A stretch of DNA of 64,000 nt from Lachnospiraceae oral taxon 107 str. F0167 (GCA_000209465.1 GL890588.1:55789-119788); one strand, 5' to 3'. Counted from the stretch's first letter, positions 25,700 to 35,766 are shown. Made by a program: numbers and translations. Notes: generated by a model from the sequence alone, not told the origin.

Positions 25700-26448
25700 T
25701 AAAACCTCTTTATTAAATCAAAAAATCTTTTGAATATAAATACCGTCAATCTTTCAAATACTGCACTGCATAATATTACTATCAATGTGATGGCAAAAAC
25801 CTTGGCAGTTTCCAGGTATACCTTTGCATCAAATAAGAAAAAGCCCAATGTGTTTTTCGGTCTGCCTATTACCTCTGCGGCAATACCTGATTTAAAAGCA
25901 ATACCGATTGATGCCAAAGCTGCCGATATCAAAAATGACTCAAGTGCCGGCAAATAGATATATATAAGCTTTGCCTTTTTGCCTATTTCAAATATTTTTG
26001 CCATTTCAAGCATTTTTATATCAACCGATTTTAATCCCTCCAATATATTTGCATAAAATATCGGCATTACCATAAAAAAGCACACCAATATTGAAAGTCC
26101 CTCGCTTCCAAGCCATATGAGTATAATAATTACAAATGATGCCACAGGCACCGATCTGATAACCATAATATAAGGTGCTATATATATTTCAAATATTTTA
26201 AATCGGTATGATAATCCTGCAAATAAAATTCCAATACCTGCACCGGATAAAAATCCCAGAATTATTTTAATTATACTTTTACCCATTCCCTGCCAAAACA
26301 CTGAGCTTATTCCAAGCTCCACAGATGCTTTTATCACATCTACAGGTGATGACAGGAGAAAGGATCTGTTTAAAATCATTGCCGCTATCTGCCAAAACAG
26401 CAGTGCAAAAAGCACTGCTGTCATTTTATGTATCTTATTTTTACTCAT
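25696..26448 (-). CDS. NitT/TauT-type ABC transporter permease
   Basis: A 250-residue protein with six predicted helices and the BPD-type coupling loop near residues 160-185 (EIGKKAKLIYIYLPALESFL). The order solute-binding protein, permease, ATPase with 3-bp spacing and 4-bp overlap shows one transport system. The family imports nitrate, taurine, alkanesulfonates or thiamine precursors. The substrate cannot be fixed here. Confidence 0.9.
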   Translation of the reverse strand: MSKNKIHKMTAVLFALLFWQIAAMILNRSFLLSSPVDVIKASVELGISSVFWQGMGKSIIKIILGFLSGAGIGILFAGLSYRFKIFEIYIAPYIMVIRSVPVASFVIIILIWLGSEGLSILVCFFMVMPIFYANILEGLKSVDIKMLEMAKIFEIGKKAKLIYIYLPALESFLISAALASIGIAFKSGIAAEVIGRPKNTLGFFLFDAKVYLETAKVFAITLIVILCSAVFERLTVFIFKRFFDLIKRFY

Positions 26449-26451
26449 AGA

Positions 26452-27504
26452 CTATTTACCAAGATAATAAAACTCTTCTCCCGGTAGGGCTTCACCCACA
26501 GACTTAGGATTCAGATCAAATAATACCTTTAAATAATCTTCCGTAGCGGCTTTCATCTCATCACCTGTAATGGATACAAGATTGCAATATGGTATAGCCT
26601 TAGCCGCAATAGGTGCTTTTATAATATCATTTGCCTCCACAAGCTTTGATGCTTCTTCCACATTTTCATTGATCCATTTCACTGATTCGGTATAATCCGA
26701 TAAGAATTTATCCACCAGCTCCTTGTTTGACTCAAGGAAATCCTTTCTTACAAAGAGACCTGCGGTAACGAGCTTTCCGCCCTTTCCTATAGCATCCCAT
26801 TCCTTTGTAAGATCAAGCACCGTATTTAATCCTTCAATTTTTGTTTGTGCTACGGTTACGAACGGCTGTGGCAGCAATACAATTGCATTGTCCATATTTT
26901 CAATAGCAGCCAGACTCTCATCCGGTGATGCCTTCCAGTCCATAGTCACATCAGTATTTATATCTATACTATGTTCCGCCAAAACATAGCTGAGAATATA
27001 TTCAGGTGTAGCACCTTGACCATGTGCAACAATTGTCTTCCCCTTCAAATCCTCAACACTCTTTACACTTTGCTCTCCCTTTTCAAGTACATATAGTACA
27101 CCAAGCGTGCTTATATCAAGCATAACCACCTTACCGTCGGAATTATTAAAAAGTACGGAACCCATATTTGCAGGTAATCCGGCAATATCCACTTCCCCGC
27201 TCAAAAGCTTGGGTGCCATTACATCAGGTGAGGTTTCCATATCAAATTCCACATTATAGTCAAGGTTTCCCTTTGATGCATCATCTATAATCTTGACAAA
27301 GCCCATACTTGTAGGACCTTTCATTCCGCCAAGCTTTATAGTCACAGACTTCTCCCCGTTTGTATCTGCTTTGCTTGCCTCGGTCTGACTTTCTGCCGCA
27401 CTGCTCTCACTGCCTGCCACACTGCTTTCATTCACATTTGCCTTTGTACAAGCCGACAATGCCAATATTGCACATGCCATTATTGCTAAAATTCTTTTTT
27501 TCAC
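26452..27504 (-). CDS. ABC transporter solute-binding lipoprotein
   Basis: 350 residues from GTG 27504, which follows GGAGG by five bases. A TTG further upstream overlaps that ribosome site and is not credible. The lipobox LALSAC at about residues 15-20 gives a lipid-anchored protein. A Ser/Ala/Glu linker precedes a periplasmic-binding fold of the NMT1/THI5 or SsuA type (KLLSGEVDIAGLPANMG, KGKTIVAHGQGATPEY). It delivers substrate to the permease encoded 3 bp downstream. No riboswitch is visible in the leader. Confidence 0.88.
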   Translation of the reverse strand: MKKRILAIMACAILALSACTKANVNESSVAGSESSAAESQTEASKADTNGEKSVTIKLGGMKGPTSMGFVKIIDDASKGNLDYNVEFDMETSPDVMAPKLLSGEVDIAGLPANMGSVLFNNSDGKVVMLDISTLGVLYVLEKGEQSVKSVEDLKGKTIVAHGQGATPEYILSYVLAEHSIDINTDVTMDWKASPDESLAAIENMDNAIVLLPQPFVTVAQTKIEGLNTVLDLTKEWDAIGKGGKLVTAGLFVRKDFLESNKELVDKFLSDYTESVKWINENVEEASKLVEANDIIKAPIAAKAIPYCNLVSITGDEMKAATEDYLKVLFDLNPKSVGEALPGEEFYYLGK

Positions 27505-27561
27505 TACTACCTCCAAAATATATTTTTCTGAGCTAAAACATATTTTTTCCTCTTATGTAAA

Positions 27562-27592
27562 AAGAGCAAAGCCATAGAGGCTTTACTCTCTT
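27562..27592 (-). terminator. terminator of the LEA-like gene
   Basis: AAGAG-AAAGCC and GGCTTT-CTCTT pair across ATAGA. On the minus strand CTTTTT follows. It lies about 34 bp after the stop of the gene at 27626 and upstream of the solute-binding gene. Confidence 0.85.
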
Positions 27593-27625
27593 ATTTTAAT
27601 CAATTTCTATATAAATATCAATGTT

Positions 27626-28189
27626 TTAATTCTGAATATTGTCGATACCTTCCTTGATATCTTCCTTTACTTCTTCAGCCTTGTCCTTTGCATCTTCCAC
27701 CTTGTCCTTAAGATCGTCCTTAACATCTTTAGCGGTATCGACAACCTGATCCTTAACATCCTCAGCCTTATCCTTTAGCTCTTCAGTCTTGTCAGCTACA
27801 GCTTCTTTTACATCTTCGGCTGCTTCCTTTGCCTCTTCAACCTTAACTTCAGCGGCTTCCTTTACCTCCTCAGCCTTGTTGCTTACAGTGGTTTTTACCT
27901 TTTCAATCTCTTCCTTAAGGCTGTCTATATTTAAGAAACGTGATTTTATATTCTCACAAAATTCTCTTATCTCCTCAGGAACTTCTTCTCCCTTTGCAAA
28001 TTTATCAAAAAGAGCTTCACTGATTTTCTTCTTTTCTTTTTCTATCTCAACCTTCTCTGCCGAAATCTTTGAATTGAGTTTGCTTATTTCTATAGCATCA
28101 CTGGTCTTTTCTCCTACCTGCTTTACAAGGTCACCTGCAGCCGCTCCGATATTTTTTGCCGCATCACCCAATTGATCTAAAAATCCCAT
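27626..28189 (-). CDS. LEA-like, Lys/Glu-rich helical protein
   Basis: 187 residues. A short conserved N-terminus (MGFLDQLGDAAKNIG) is followed by a coiled coil (about 30-95) and about 90 residues of 11-residue amphipathic repeats (KEAAEDVKEAV, KDKAEDVKDQV). This is the pattern of group 3 late-embryogenesis-abundant proteins, which protect proteins and membranes from stress. It has no membrane segment. It forms a single-gene transcript between a terminator and an AT-rich region with a 17-bp palindrome. Confidence 0.75.
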   Translation of the reverse strand: MGFLDQLGDAAKNIGAAAGDLVKQVGEKTSDAIEISKLNSKISAEKVEIEKEKKKISEALFDKFAKGEEVPEEIREFCENIKSRFLNIDSLKEEIEKVKTTVSNKAEEVKEAAEVKVEEAKEAAEDVKEAVADKTEELKDKAEDVKDQVVDTAKDVKDDLKDKVEDAKDKAEEVKEDIKEGIDNIQN

Positions 28190-28283
28190 TCTTATATCCT
28201 CCTTTTGATTTCCATAACAAATCCTAAACTGAATTGTTATATTATTAATTTAGCTGATTATATCAAATAAAGTTAAAGCAAAA

Positions 28284-28300
28284 ATTAAGTTTAACTTAAT
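28284..28300. promoter_or_regulatory. palindrome upstream of the LEA-like gene
   Basis: ATTAAGTT-T-AACTTAAT, perfect 8-bp arms, about 95 bp before the start at 28189. It may be an operator. AT-richness makes chance more likely than for a GC-rich palindrome. Confidence 0.3.
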
Positions 28301-28370
28301 TGATATTATAGATTTATAAAATAATAAGTCAAGTTTATTTATAGCAAAATATTATTCTGTAATATAAACT

Positions 28371-29564
28371 TTATTCTATACTCACATTACCTTCCAATGC
28401 CTGAATATATGTATTATAGTCCGTCCTAAGTTCAAGCTTTGCACTCTCAAGTTCCGCTCTTTTTTGCAATATGCCAAGTTTGCCTCCAAGGTACTGTGCA
28501 TTGGTAATCATTCCATGCTTTTTTTGTATATCGAGTGCATTTTCATTTGCCCCCGCTGCCTGATTACCTACCACGGCGGCATCCATAGCTTTTTTATCCG
28601 CAAGTATCTTTTCATATATTTGATTTATATTTGCACGAAGCATATCTTCATCCTTACCTGACTGATACAATTTGGCGTCTACAAATGTAGTGGATTTTGA
28701 AGAAGTATTATGTCTTTTTTCAATTAGTGCCGCATTATTTCCTATTGCGGTATTTATATCCACAGCAGGGTTCAGTGCATTTATTTCTACATCACTTAAT
28801 TCCGGTATACTGCCTATATTTACAACCGTATCGGGATTCCAGCCGCACATACTTATAAGACTTCGATAAATCTTATCCTTATTTGACCTGAGGCTTATTA
28901 GATTGGCTCTTGCATTTGCAAGCTCACTCATAGCCTTGGTTATATCTGTAGATGTTGAAAGTCCGAGGTTTTTACTCTGAGTTGTGGCAGAGAGTATTTC
29001 CTCATACATCTTTACCATCAAATCAAGTATCTGCTCCTGTGCCTCTATATTCTTATATCCTATCATAAGCACCCTTACACCTGCTGCCACCTGTGACTGT
29101 GCATTTCTTATAGGTGCATTTGTTGAACTTACCTGTCTTGAAAGCTTATCCCTTGAAATACTCATTGCCTGAATACTTAATCCAAGTCCCTTAGCCTGTG
29201 CCTTATATAACATTGCATTTTCAATTTCTCCGTCATTGATTGCCGCCGTCTCACTGCTTTCCATATCTCTTCTTGAAGCTTTAAGGGTATCAATGGCAAT
29301 ATTTAAGCTGTTTACATTCTCATTAAATTTATCCCAAGATGATGAAATATTTACATTGAAATTTTTTACAAGGTCATCTATCTCCGCATACTCCAAGGTA
29401 TTGTCCATAAGCTTTGACCATGCTTCTTCACTGTAACCGTTAAGCTCCGCCACTGTTTTACCCTGCTCTGAAGGATTTGCCGGGTTTGTTGAATAAGCAA
29501 ATATATTTACGGGCTGAATCATTGACAAAATCAATGCCAGTGCCGTTATTCTTTTTTTTATCAA
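28371..29564 (-). CDS. TolC-like helical protein of an RND efflux operon
   Basis: A 397-residue protein that starts with TTG at 29564 behind GGAGGTGA. A signal peptide (about 1-23) is followed by the long coiled-coil pairs of the outer-membrane-efflux fold (SKNLGLSTSTDITKAMSELANAR, then the equivalent in the second half). It is the last gene of the operon read from 35086. Such proteins form trans-envelope channels in Gram-negatives. In a presumably single-membrane host the role is unclear; it may line the cell wall. Confidence 0.82.
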   Translation of the reverse strand: MIKKRITALALILSMIQPVNIFAYSTNPANPSEQGKTVAELNGYSEEAWSKLMDNTLEYAEIDDLVKNFNVNISSSWDKFNENVNSLNIAIDTLKASRRDMESSETAAINDGEIENAMLYKAQAKGLGLSIQAMSISRDKLSRQVSSTNAPIRNAQSQVAAGVRVLMIGYKNIEAQEQILDLMVKMYEEILSATTQSKNLGLSTSTDITKAMSELANARANLISLRSNKDKIYRSLISMCGWNPDTVVNIGSIPELSDVEINALNPAVDINTAIGNNAALIEKRHNTSSKSTTFVDAKLYQSGKDEDMLRANINQIYEKILADKKAMDAAVVGNQAAGANENALDIQKKHGMITNAQYLGGKLGILQKRAELESAKLELRTDYNTYIQALEGNVSIE

Positions 29565-29576
29565 GAAATCACCTCC

Positions 29577-30734
29577 TTATAATGCCGCCAATCCCTTTAC
29601 TATCCAGTCATAGTTTACTATTGCCTGATTCAGTGCATATTTGCTCTGCTCCAGTGCCCTTTTTGCATTCTCGGTTTTTACTCTCTGCATATCCAAATCA
29701 CTTTTACTAATCATTCCAACTGAATATTTCTGATTTGCTATATTGAGGTTTGATTCCTCAAGCTTTGCAAACGTATCTGCATAATTATATCCTTCCTTTG
29801 CGGAAGCGATATTCTGAGCTGCCACCGCCAATGCACTTCCTATATTTTTTTTATTGTCTTCAATAGTAAGCTTAAGGCTTTGTCTGTCCGAATCAGTACT
29901 TGCATTTGCAAGCTTTTTCTCATTGATTCTTAAAGTATAATTATTCTCCAATGCCTTTGCCAAATCCTCTGAAGGGGTAAATACCCTGTTTATATCGGGA
30001 GCTTTGATCTCTCCGACATTTGGAGAGTCATTATATCCCCATCCGGTCATTACCTGTAATTTTTTTAATACTGTGCTATTGTCAGATACCGCCTTATTTA
30101 TCGCATTTTCCGCATTCAATAATTTTTCTTTAGCCGTAAGTACTTCTATATTGGTACCTGTTCCCGCTCCAAGTTTTGCATTTGCAACATCAAGCTCAGT
30201 CTTTGCAAGTTCTGCATTTCCCTTTGCCACCTCTATAGCTATAAGCCCCGATTTATACGAAATCATATTTGTCATAGCGGTCTGTGCCAAGGTCTTTTCC
30301 GCCTGCTCATACCCAAGTCTTATTATATCGGCATCTTCCAAAGTGGAATCTGCAGTTGATAAAAGACTTTGCGCCGTAGCTCTGGCTGTTGCAACACTTG
30401 ATAATCTTGCAACATATGTAGGATCGCTCGGATCGGGATCATCCAGATTATTTAAAATCTCTTCGGCATTTTCTCTGTAATGATTTGAAACATCTGTATT
30501 AGTCCTTCCATAATCTCTTTTAAACTTTGCTAAAGCCACTTCATTTGATCTGACTGTAGCATTGTATTCGGCTATCAGATTTTCTATCTCATCAAAGTCT
30601 AAATTATTGTCCTCCAGCGTCGCCCATTCCTCATTACTTCTGTTAAATCTTGGAGTCCTTGCAAATACGGTTGTAGTCATAAGCATACTGCCTGAAAGTG
30701 CAAGGGCTATTATTTTTCTGCCTTTTTTATTCAT
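29577..30734 (-). CDS. TolC-like helical protein, second copy
   Basis: 385 residues from ATG 30734 (MNKKGRKIIALALSGSML), which follows AAAGAGGTG; an upstream in-frame ATG is less good. Signal peptide then two long helical hairpins (LDVANAKLGAGTGTNIEVLT, QKYSVGMISKSDLDMQ) give the typical internal duplication of TolC. It shares the fold but little sequence with the gene at 28371, so the pair may form hetero-oligomers. The two genes are 12 bp apart. Confidence 0.84.
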   Translation of the reverse strand: MNKKGRKIIALALSGSMLMTTTVFARTPRFNRSNEEWATLEDNNLDFDEIENLIAEYNATVRSNEVALAKFKRDYGRTNTDVSNHYRENAEEILNNLDDPDPSDPTYVARLSSVATARATAQSLLSTADSTLEDADIIRLGYEQAEKTLAQTAMTNMISYKSGLIAIEVAKGNAELAKTELDVANAKLGAGTGTNIEVLTAKEKLLNAENAINKAVSDNSTVLKKLQVMTGWGYNDSPNVGEIKAPDINRVFTPSEDLAKALENNYTLRINEKKLANASTDSDRQSLKLTIEDNKKNIGSALAVAAQNIASAKEGYNYADTFAKLEESNLNIANQKYSVGMISKSDLDMQRVKTENAKRALEQSKYALNQAIVNYDWIVKGLAAL

Positions 30735-30908
30735 ATTCACCTCTTTCATAATATAATAAATGTTAAATACATCTTTATATTTAATTTTACAATACTTTTA
30801 TTATTCAAATCTTACTTTTATATTTTTATTTGCTCAAGCTTTCCATACGGTTAAGGTAAGCCTCCCCGGTCAACATACTGACTTTAATTATTTAATTGCA
30901 TTTATCTT

Positions 30909-33900
30909 TCAATCAATATCGAGTCCCGCTTCTAAATGATTTCCTGTAAGCTTTTTACCTGCCTTATCAAGCATTTTATAAAGAGTGGGCAAAAGCAGCA
31001 GTGCAAGAAGCGTTGAAGCTATCAAACCTCCTACATTTACAAGTGCAAGTCCCTGGAGCATATCCGTTCCATATCCGAGAGCCATCGGAAGCATAGATAT
31101 AATTGTTGTAAGGGTGGTCAAAAGTATAGGTCTTATTCTTGTCGCTCCCGCCTCCACAAGGGCATCATCAAGAGGCATCTCCACCTTATACTGATTTACC
31201 GTATCCACATATAAAATACCGTTATTTACAACGGTACCCACCATCATCAAAAAACCTATCATTGACATCATGCTTATCGGTACATCAAATATCCAAAGGA
31301 GTCCGAATGCTCCTATCAATGAAAACGGTATTGTAAACATTACCATCAGTGAAAATCTAGGTGATTCAAACTGCATTGCCATTACAATAAATATTAAAAA
31401 TATTGCTGTAAGTAATGCATTAAGTAATGAGGTCATCTCATCACTCATCATATCATTATAGGCATTGGTAGCTCTTTCCACTCCGTTTGGAAGCCCCACA
31501 CTGTCCACAAAGGCATCAGCCTCACTATTGGCATCTCCCTTATATCCTGCCACCTTATCCGCTGTGATGGAAACCTGATATTTTTTATCCGATCTTGTAA
31601 TCGTAACCGCACTGTCTTCAAATGACACTGTGGCAAGATCTGAAAGCGGAGTTTTAGTTCCTGTAACACCTGTTATCAAAATATTTTCTATTTCATTAAT
31701 GGTGTCATAGCTTTCATCGGGATAATTCATTTTTACGGTAATCGTAGAATCTCCTGAGGAATATTTCATTACCTCCGTATCCGTAAGATTTTGATATACT
31801 ATACCCGCAACACTTCCCGGAGTCATTCCTATAGCCTCAGCCTGTACAGGATCAACATTTATCTTAACAATCGGTGCCGCATTTTCCGCACTTGAATGTA
31901 CATTTAATAAATAATTTAATGAGTGCATTTTATCTGCTATTTCATTTGCGGTCTTTCTTACCAGATTATAATCGGTACTTTGAAGATTGATTTCCACAGC
32001 ACGGTTTGATACTCCGCTTGAACTGTTAGACTGATTCTTTACGGATATTGAAGTATCAGGGATTTTGGTAAGCACAGGCTGCCACTCCTGTATTACATTT
32101 TTGGTTTTTCTGCTGCGTTTCTTTTTCAAATATGCAGTTATTGAAATACCGGTTTTTTCTGAAAACATTTCAGAATTTCCAAAGGTCATCTGATAATTTT
32201 CCACATCCGGATCCGCCGCCACAAAATCTTCTATCTGCTTTGCAATTCTATCCACATCCTCGATATTAAGTCCCGGAGCTACGGAAACACTTATTGCTAT
32301 CTGACCGTCATCCGATTCGGGCATCAGCACCATTCCGACATTTCCGGCAAGTATAAAGGATATTACAAGAAGTATCACCGATATTCCGACTACAGTGATT
32401 TTTTTCGGTATTATCTTTTTTACCGTATTTCTATAGCCATCCTGTACTTTTAAAAGCACTCTGTTTGCCAATGTATCAGTCTTTTCCACAGGATGAAAAA
32501 AGAGATATAGAAGCGGAACTATCATTATTGCGGAGAATAATGATGAAACCATACAAAATACTATGGTGTAGCCAAGCTGTGAAAAGAGCTGTCCTGAAAG
32601 ACCTTTAAGCATTGCAAGAGGAAGGAATACTACACAGGTGGTTATTATAGAACCTGTTATTGAATTTATCACAATACCTGTACCTTCCACGGCGGCATCA
32701 AAAAAGTTTTTATCATTTTTTGATCTGAAGCAGCTTTCAAGCACGACTATGGACGCATCCACAATCATACCGATTCCAAGTACCAATGAGCCCATGGATA
32801 TAAGATTTAGTGAAAAGCCTGCCGCACGCATAAGTGTAAGAGCTACCATAACGGATATCGGTATTGAACTTCCGACTATCAGCGAAGCCTTGATATCTCC
32901 AAAAAATATAAACAGAACTATCATTGAGAGTATTACCGCCATTATAAGTGTCTTAAATACATCACTGATTGATTCCTTGATATATTTTGAGCTGTCAAAT
33001 ATCGTAGTAATGGTCAAATCCTTGTTATTTGCCTTCAGTTCCTCTATAACCTTGTTAACCTGCTTTGATACTTCAACCGAAGTGGATGACTGCTGCTTTG
33101 TAATAGCCAATGAAACCACCTCTTCACCATTATAACGGCTCAGCGAGTTTTTCTCCTCCAAAGCATCATATACATTTGCCACATCCGATAAATGTATTAC
33201 ATCTCCTGTTTTTAGCGGTATTACAATATTTTTTAATCTGTTGATATCCTTATAGTCGGCACCTATACTTACACTTAGTGATTGCCTTCCATAGTCAACC
33301 TTGCCTACAGGTGTGGAAAAATCCGCACTGCTTATTATATTTCCGATATCCGACATGGCTAAATTATACTGCGCAAGCTTTTCGGGTATCAACTCAATTC
33401 TTATATAACTTGACTGCCCTCCTGATATGGAAACACTTCCAACCGAAGACATTTTCTTAAATTCAGGAACAATATTTGTGTTCACATAGTCCTGCAAATT
33501 GCCGTCCGTACCTCCGGCAATGCTTAGCTGTATATCACTTTGAGCATTCATATCTATCTCTATAATATTCGGCTCCTCGGCATCCTTTGGCAGGCTTGAT
33601 TTTACAGAATCCAATGCCTTTTTGAGGTTAATGTACGCCTTATCCATATTTGTTCCGAACTCATATTGTAAAAGCATGGTAGAGGCATTTTCCATGGAAC
33701 TTACACTTACGGTTTTTATTCCCGTCAGTGTTGAAACCTCGGACTCTATTTTTTTTGATACAAGTTCATCTATATCTGCCGGAGATGCTCCCGGATATAT
33801 AGTGGATACAACCATCATCGGCAAACTCATCTCGGGATTAAGCTCCATCGGTGCATTCATAACAGAGCGCAATCCGAAAAACAAAACCGTTATTACTGCA

Positions 33901-33950
33901 AGAATAAGAGTTACCGGTCTTTTTAATGAAAACCTTGTTAATCCAATCAT
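30909..33950 (-). CDS. RND-family efflux pump, AcrB-like
   Basis: A 1013-residue protein with 12 membrane helices and two large extracytoplasmic loops. The N-terminus MIGLTRFSLKRPVTLILAV is diagnostic. In helix 4 the family pair Asp-Asp appears as GMIVDASIVVLE, keeping one Asp of the proton relay. It exports substrates with proton entry and partners the adaptor encoded 8 bp upstream. Substrate unknown; drugs, bile salts or lipids are possible. Confidence 0.93.
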   Translation of the reverse strand: MIGLTRFSLKRPVTLILAVITVLFFGLRSVMNAPMELNPEMSLPMMVVSTIYPGASPADIDELVSKKIESEVSTLTGIKTVSVSSMENASTMLLQYEFGTNMDKAYINLKKALDSVKSSLPKDAEEPNIIEIDMNAQSDIQLSIAGGTDGNLQDYVNTNIVPEFKKMSSVGSVSISGGQSSYIRIELIPEKLAQYNLAMSDIGNIISSADFSTPVGKVDYGRQSLSVSIGADYKDINRLKNIVIPLKTGDVIHLSDVANVYDALEEKNSLSRYNGEEVVSLAITKQQSSTSVEVSKQVNKVIEELKANNKDLTITTIFDSSKYIKESISDVFKTLIMAVILSMIVLFIFFGDIKASLIVGSSIPISVMVALTLMRAAGFSLNLISMGSLVLGIGMIVDASIVVLESCFRSKNDKNFFDAAVEGTGIVINSITGSIITTCVVFLPLAMLKGLSGQLFSQLGYTIVFCMVSSLFSAIMIVPLLYLFFHPVEKTDTLANRVLLKVQDGYRNTVKKIIPKKITVVGISVILLVISFILAGNVGMVLMPESDDGQIAISVSVAPGLNIEDVDRIAKQIEDFVAADPDVENYQMTFGNSEMFSEKTGISITAYLKKKRSRKTKNVIQEWQPVLTKIPDTSISVKNQSNSSSGVSNRAVEINLQSTDYNLVRKTANEIADKMHSLNYLLNVHSSAENAAPIVKINVDPVQAEAIGMTPGSVAGIVYQNLTDTEVMKYSSGDSTITVKMNYPDESYDTINEIENILITGVTGTKTPLSDLATVSFEDSAVTITRSDKKYQVSITADKVAGYKGDANSEADAFVDSVGLPNGVERATNAYNDMMSDEMTSLLNALLTAIFLIFIVMAMQFESPRFSLMVMFTIPFSLIGAFGLLWIFDVPISMMSMIGFLMMVGTVVNNGILYVDTVNQYKVEMPLDDALVEAGATRIRPILLTTLTTIISMLPMALGYGTDMLQGLALVNVGGLIASTLLALLLLPTLYKMLDKAGKKLTGNHLEAGLDID

Positions 33951-33958
33951 AAATCCTC

Positions 33959-35086
33959 CTACTTATTTCCTGCACTTTCTGTTTCTGCATTGCCTACAGT
34001 CTCATCTGCACTGCTTTCTACCCCCTCATTTTGAGAGAGCAGTACCTCCGCTCCGTCATAGAGTTCATTACTCCATGTGGATATTACTTTGTCGGAAGTG
34101 TTAATTCCATCCTTTATCTCTATATAATCACTGTCATAAATTCCCACATTTACATTTTTCTTTACAGCCTTGCCTTCCCTGTATAAATATATATATGCAT
34201 CATTTCCCGAGTACATCACTGCTGAGATTGGGAGGGTCAACACATTATCAGCCTTGTTCTTTAAAAGTGTAAGCTTTACTTTCATTCCGCTCTGTAATGC
34301 TTCTCCCTCAAGGCTTGCCTTTACATCATAAAGTCCAGTGGAACTTGAGAGCGCATTTGATATTTCGGTTATATTGCCATTGTATTCGGTACCGTTATGT
34401 AAAACTTTTATCTGATCACCTGCTTTTAGATGATTTTGAACATCCACCGTCGCTCCGAACTTTACCTCCATTCCGCTATTGCCTGATATAGTCGCTATAG
34501 CTGTACTCTGAGCGATCATATCATGTACCTCTACACCTTTGGTCTCCACCACTCCCGAAATAGGCGCTTTAATACTTGTATATGAAGACTGTAAATCATA
34601 TTGTGACTTGGCAGCCTCGTAGTTTAATGCTGCGGATGTTGCTGCAGATCTTGCCTGTTCAAGTACCTGTATGGCAACAGCTCCGGTATCTGCCAGTGCC
34701 TGAGTTCTTGAAAGTGCTGTAGCGGTATCATTCATAGTGACCTTTGCCGCATCCATCTGAATTTTCAATGCTGTAAGTGCATCGGAATTTATTGTTGCCA
34801 AAATATCTCCGGCATTTACATTATCACCCACATTAAAATTAACCGAAAGCGCCTCACCCCCTACCTTAGGAAATACCGATACGCTTTGAGTAGGGGCGAT
34901 TGTTCCTATCTGCTCCGTATATATTACTATATTCCTTCTTTCAGGCTCCACCGTCATAACACCCGGTCTGGTATCTGTTACTACCTCCACCTTCTTTGAA
35001 CCAACAAATCTATATACTGTAAAAGCCACTGCCGCAACAACTATTACAGCTATCACTATTCTCCCTATCTTCATATATTTCTCCAT
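33959..35086 (-). CDS. RND membrane-fusion (adaptor) protein
   Basis: 375 residues: one N-terminal membrane helix (about 6-26), a biotinyl-lipoyl-like domain split around a short helical hairpin (about 60-190; SVFPKVGGEALSVNFNVGD and APISGVVETKGV), a beta-barrel and a membrane-proximal domain. It is the first gene of the four-gene efflux operon. There is no lipobox, so anchoring is by the helix. The C-terminal tail is acidic and disordered. Confidence 0.92.
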   Translation of the reverse strand: MEKYMKIGRIVIAVIVVAAVAFTVYRFVGSKKVEVVTDTRPGVMTVEPERRNIVIYTEQIGTIAPTQSVSVFPKVGGEALSVNFNVGDNVNAGDILATINSDALTALKIQMDAAKVTMNDTATALSRTQALADTGAVAIQVLEQARSAATSAALNYEAAKSQYDLQSSYTSIKAPISGVVETKGVEVHDMIAQSTAIATISGNSGMEVKFGATVDVQNHLKAGDQIKVLHNGTEYNGNITEISNALSSSTGLYDVKASLEGEALQSGMKVKLTLLKNKADNVLTLPISAVMYSGNDAYIYLYREGKAVKKNVNVGIYDSDYIEIKDGINTSDKVISTWSNELYDGAEVLLSQNEGVESSADETVGNAETESAGNK

Positions 35087-35347
35087 TCTATATATTATTT
35101 ATGATGCTTATCTGACAGAACTGTTAAAATAATAAATTGTACATGTATTATACTACCTTTAAATTTGATATTTAATACTATATTATTTTTACTTTATTAT
35201 ATTTTTATGACTATATTTATGGAAATATAGCTAAACTCCAATTCTAAACAAAACATCAAATGATTCATGCTTTACTTTTTAATAATTTTATATATAAAAG
35301 CATACTGCATGATAATACTACATATGATTTATAAAGATGATACCACA

Positions 35348-35372
35348 TAGTACTTTATAATGCAAGGTACTA
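35348..35372. promoter_or_regulatory. candidate operator upstream of the RND operon
   Basis: TAGTAC and GTACTA arms surround an AT-rich centre including TATAAT (25 bp in all), in the otherwise featureless 395-bp gap before the efflux operon. The spacing resembles a dimeric repressor site. No regulator gene is adjacent. Confidence 0.35.
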
Positions 35373-35465
35373 GGCGATATTTTTCTTTTATTATTTTCAA
35401 AATTCCGGAACGAATTTTATACTGAATCTTTCTCTTAAAATCTATATCCAAATTTTAAAAGAAAA

Positions 35466-35502
35466 AGTGACATACAAAATGTCAATCAATTTGTATGTCA
35501 CT
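35466..35502 (-). terminator. terminator overlapping the end of the first PF20097 gene
   Basis: AGTGACATACAAA and TTTGTATGTCACT are perfect 13-bp arms. On the minus strand CTTTTTC follows. The hairpin covers the last codons and stop of the gene at 35482. Confidence 0.9.
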
Positions 35503-35766
35503 GCCATAATCTCTTCTAATATCTCTATTATTTTCCGCAATATCTATTACTACCTTTTCACAACCCCTGCATAAATAAGCGATACAATATTTACCATAAA
35601 AAGGATAGCTTAGTCTTACATTCTTTTTATCCAAGTTTAAAAGCGATTTTAAAAAACCTCTTTTACTGTCTGTATCCCGCCACCAAAGTGAATACCTTGC
35701 ACCGTCTATTATACCCTCACTCATAGTCTTTCCACAATATGGGCATTTTACTTTTGCTTTTTCCAT
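35482..35766 (-). CDS. PF20097-type zinc-ribbon protein
   Basis: A 94-residue protein starting KVKCPYCGKTMSEGII, with a second cysteine pair in YLCRGCEKVVID. Together they should bind zinc. The central SLWWRD segment is typical of this small family, which I know as PF20097 and which has no assigned function. It forms a tandem pair with the related gene at 35882, about 115 bp apart. Confidence 0.75.
   Translation of the reverse strand: MEKAKVKCPYCGKTMSEGIIDGARYSLWWRDTDSKRGFLKSLLNLDKKNVRLSYPFYGKYCIAYLCRGCEKVVIDIAENNRDIRRDYGSDIQID

Noticed and set aside
27505-27625. Riboswitch (for example TPP) in front of the NitT/TauT importer
   Set aside because: The short leader contains only the terminator of the upstream gene and no aptamer motifs.
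35135-35150. TACATGTA as a CopY-type copper operator before the RND operon
   Set aside because: The CopY box needs a two-base gap (TACAnnTGTA), and no copper gene is nearby.
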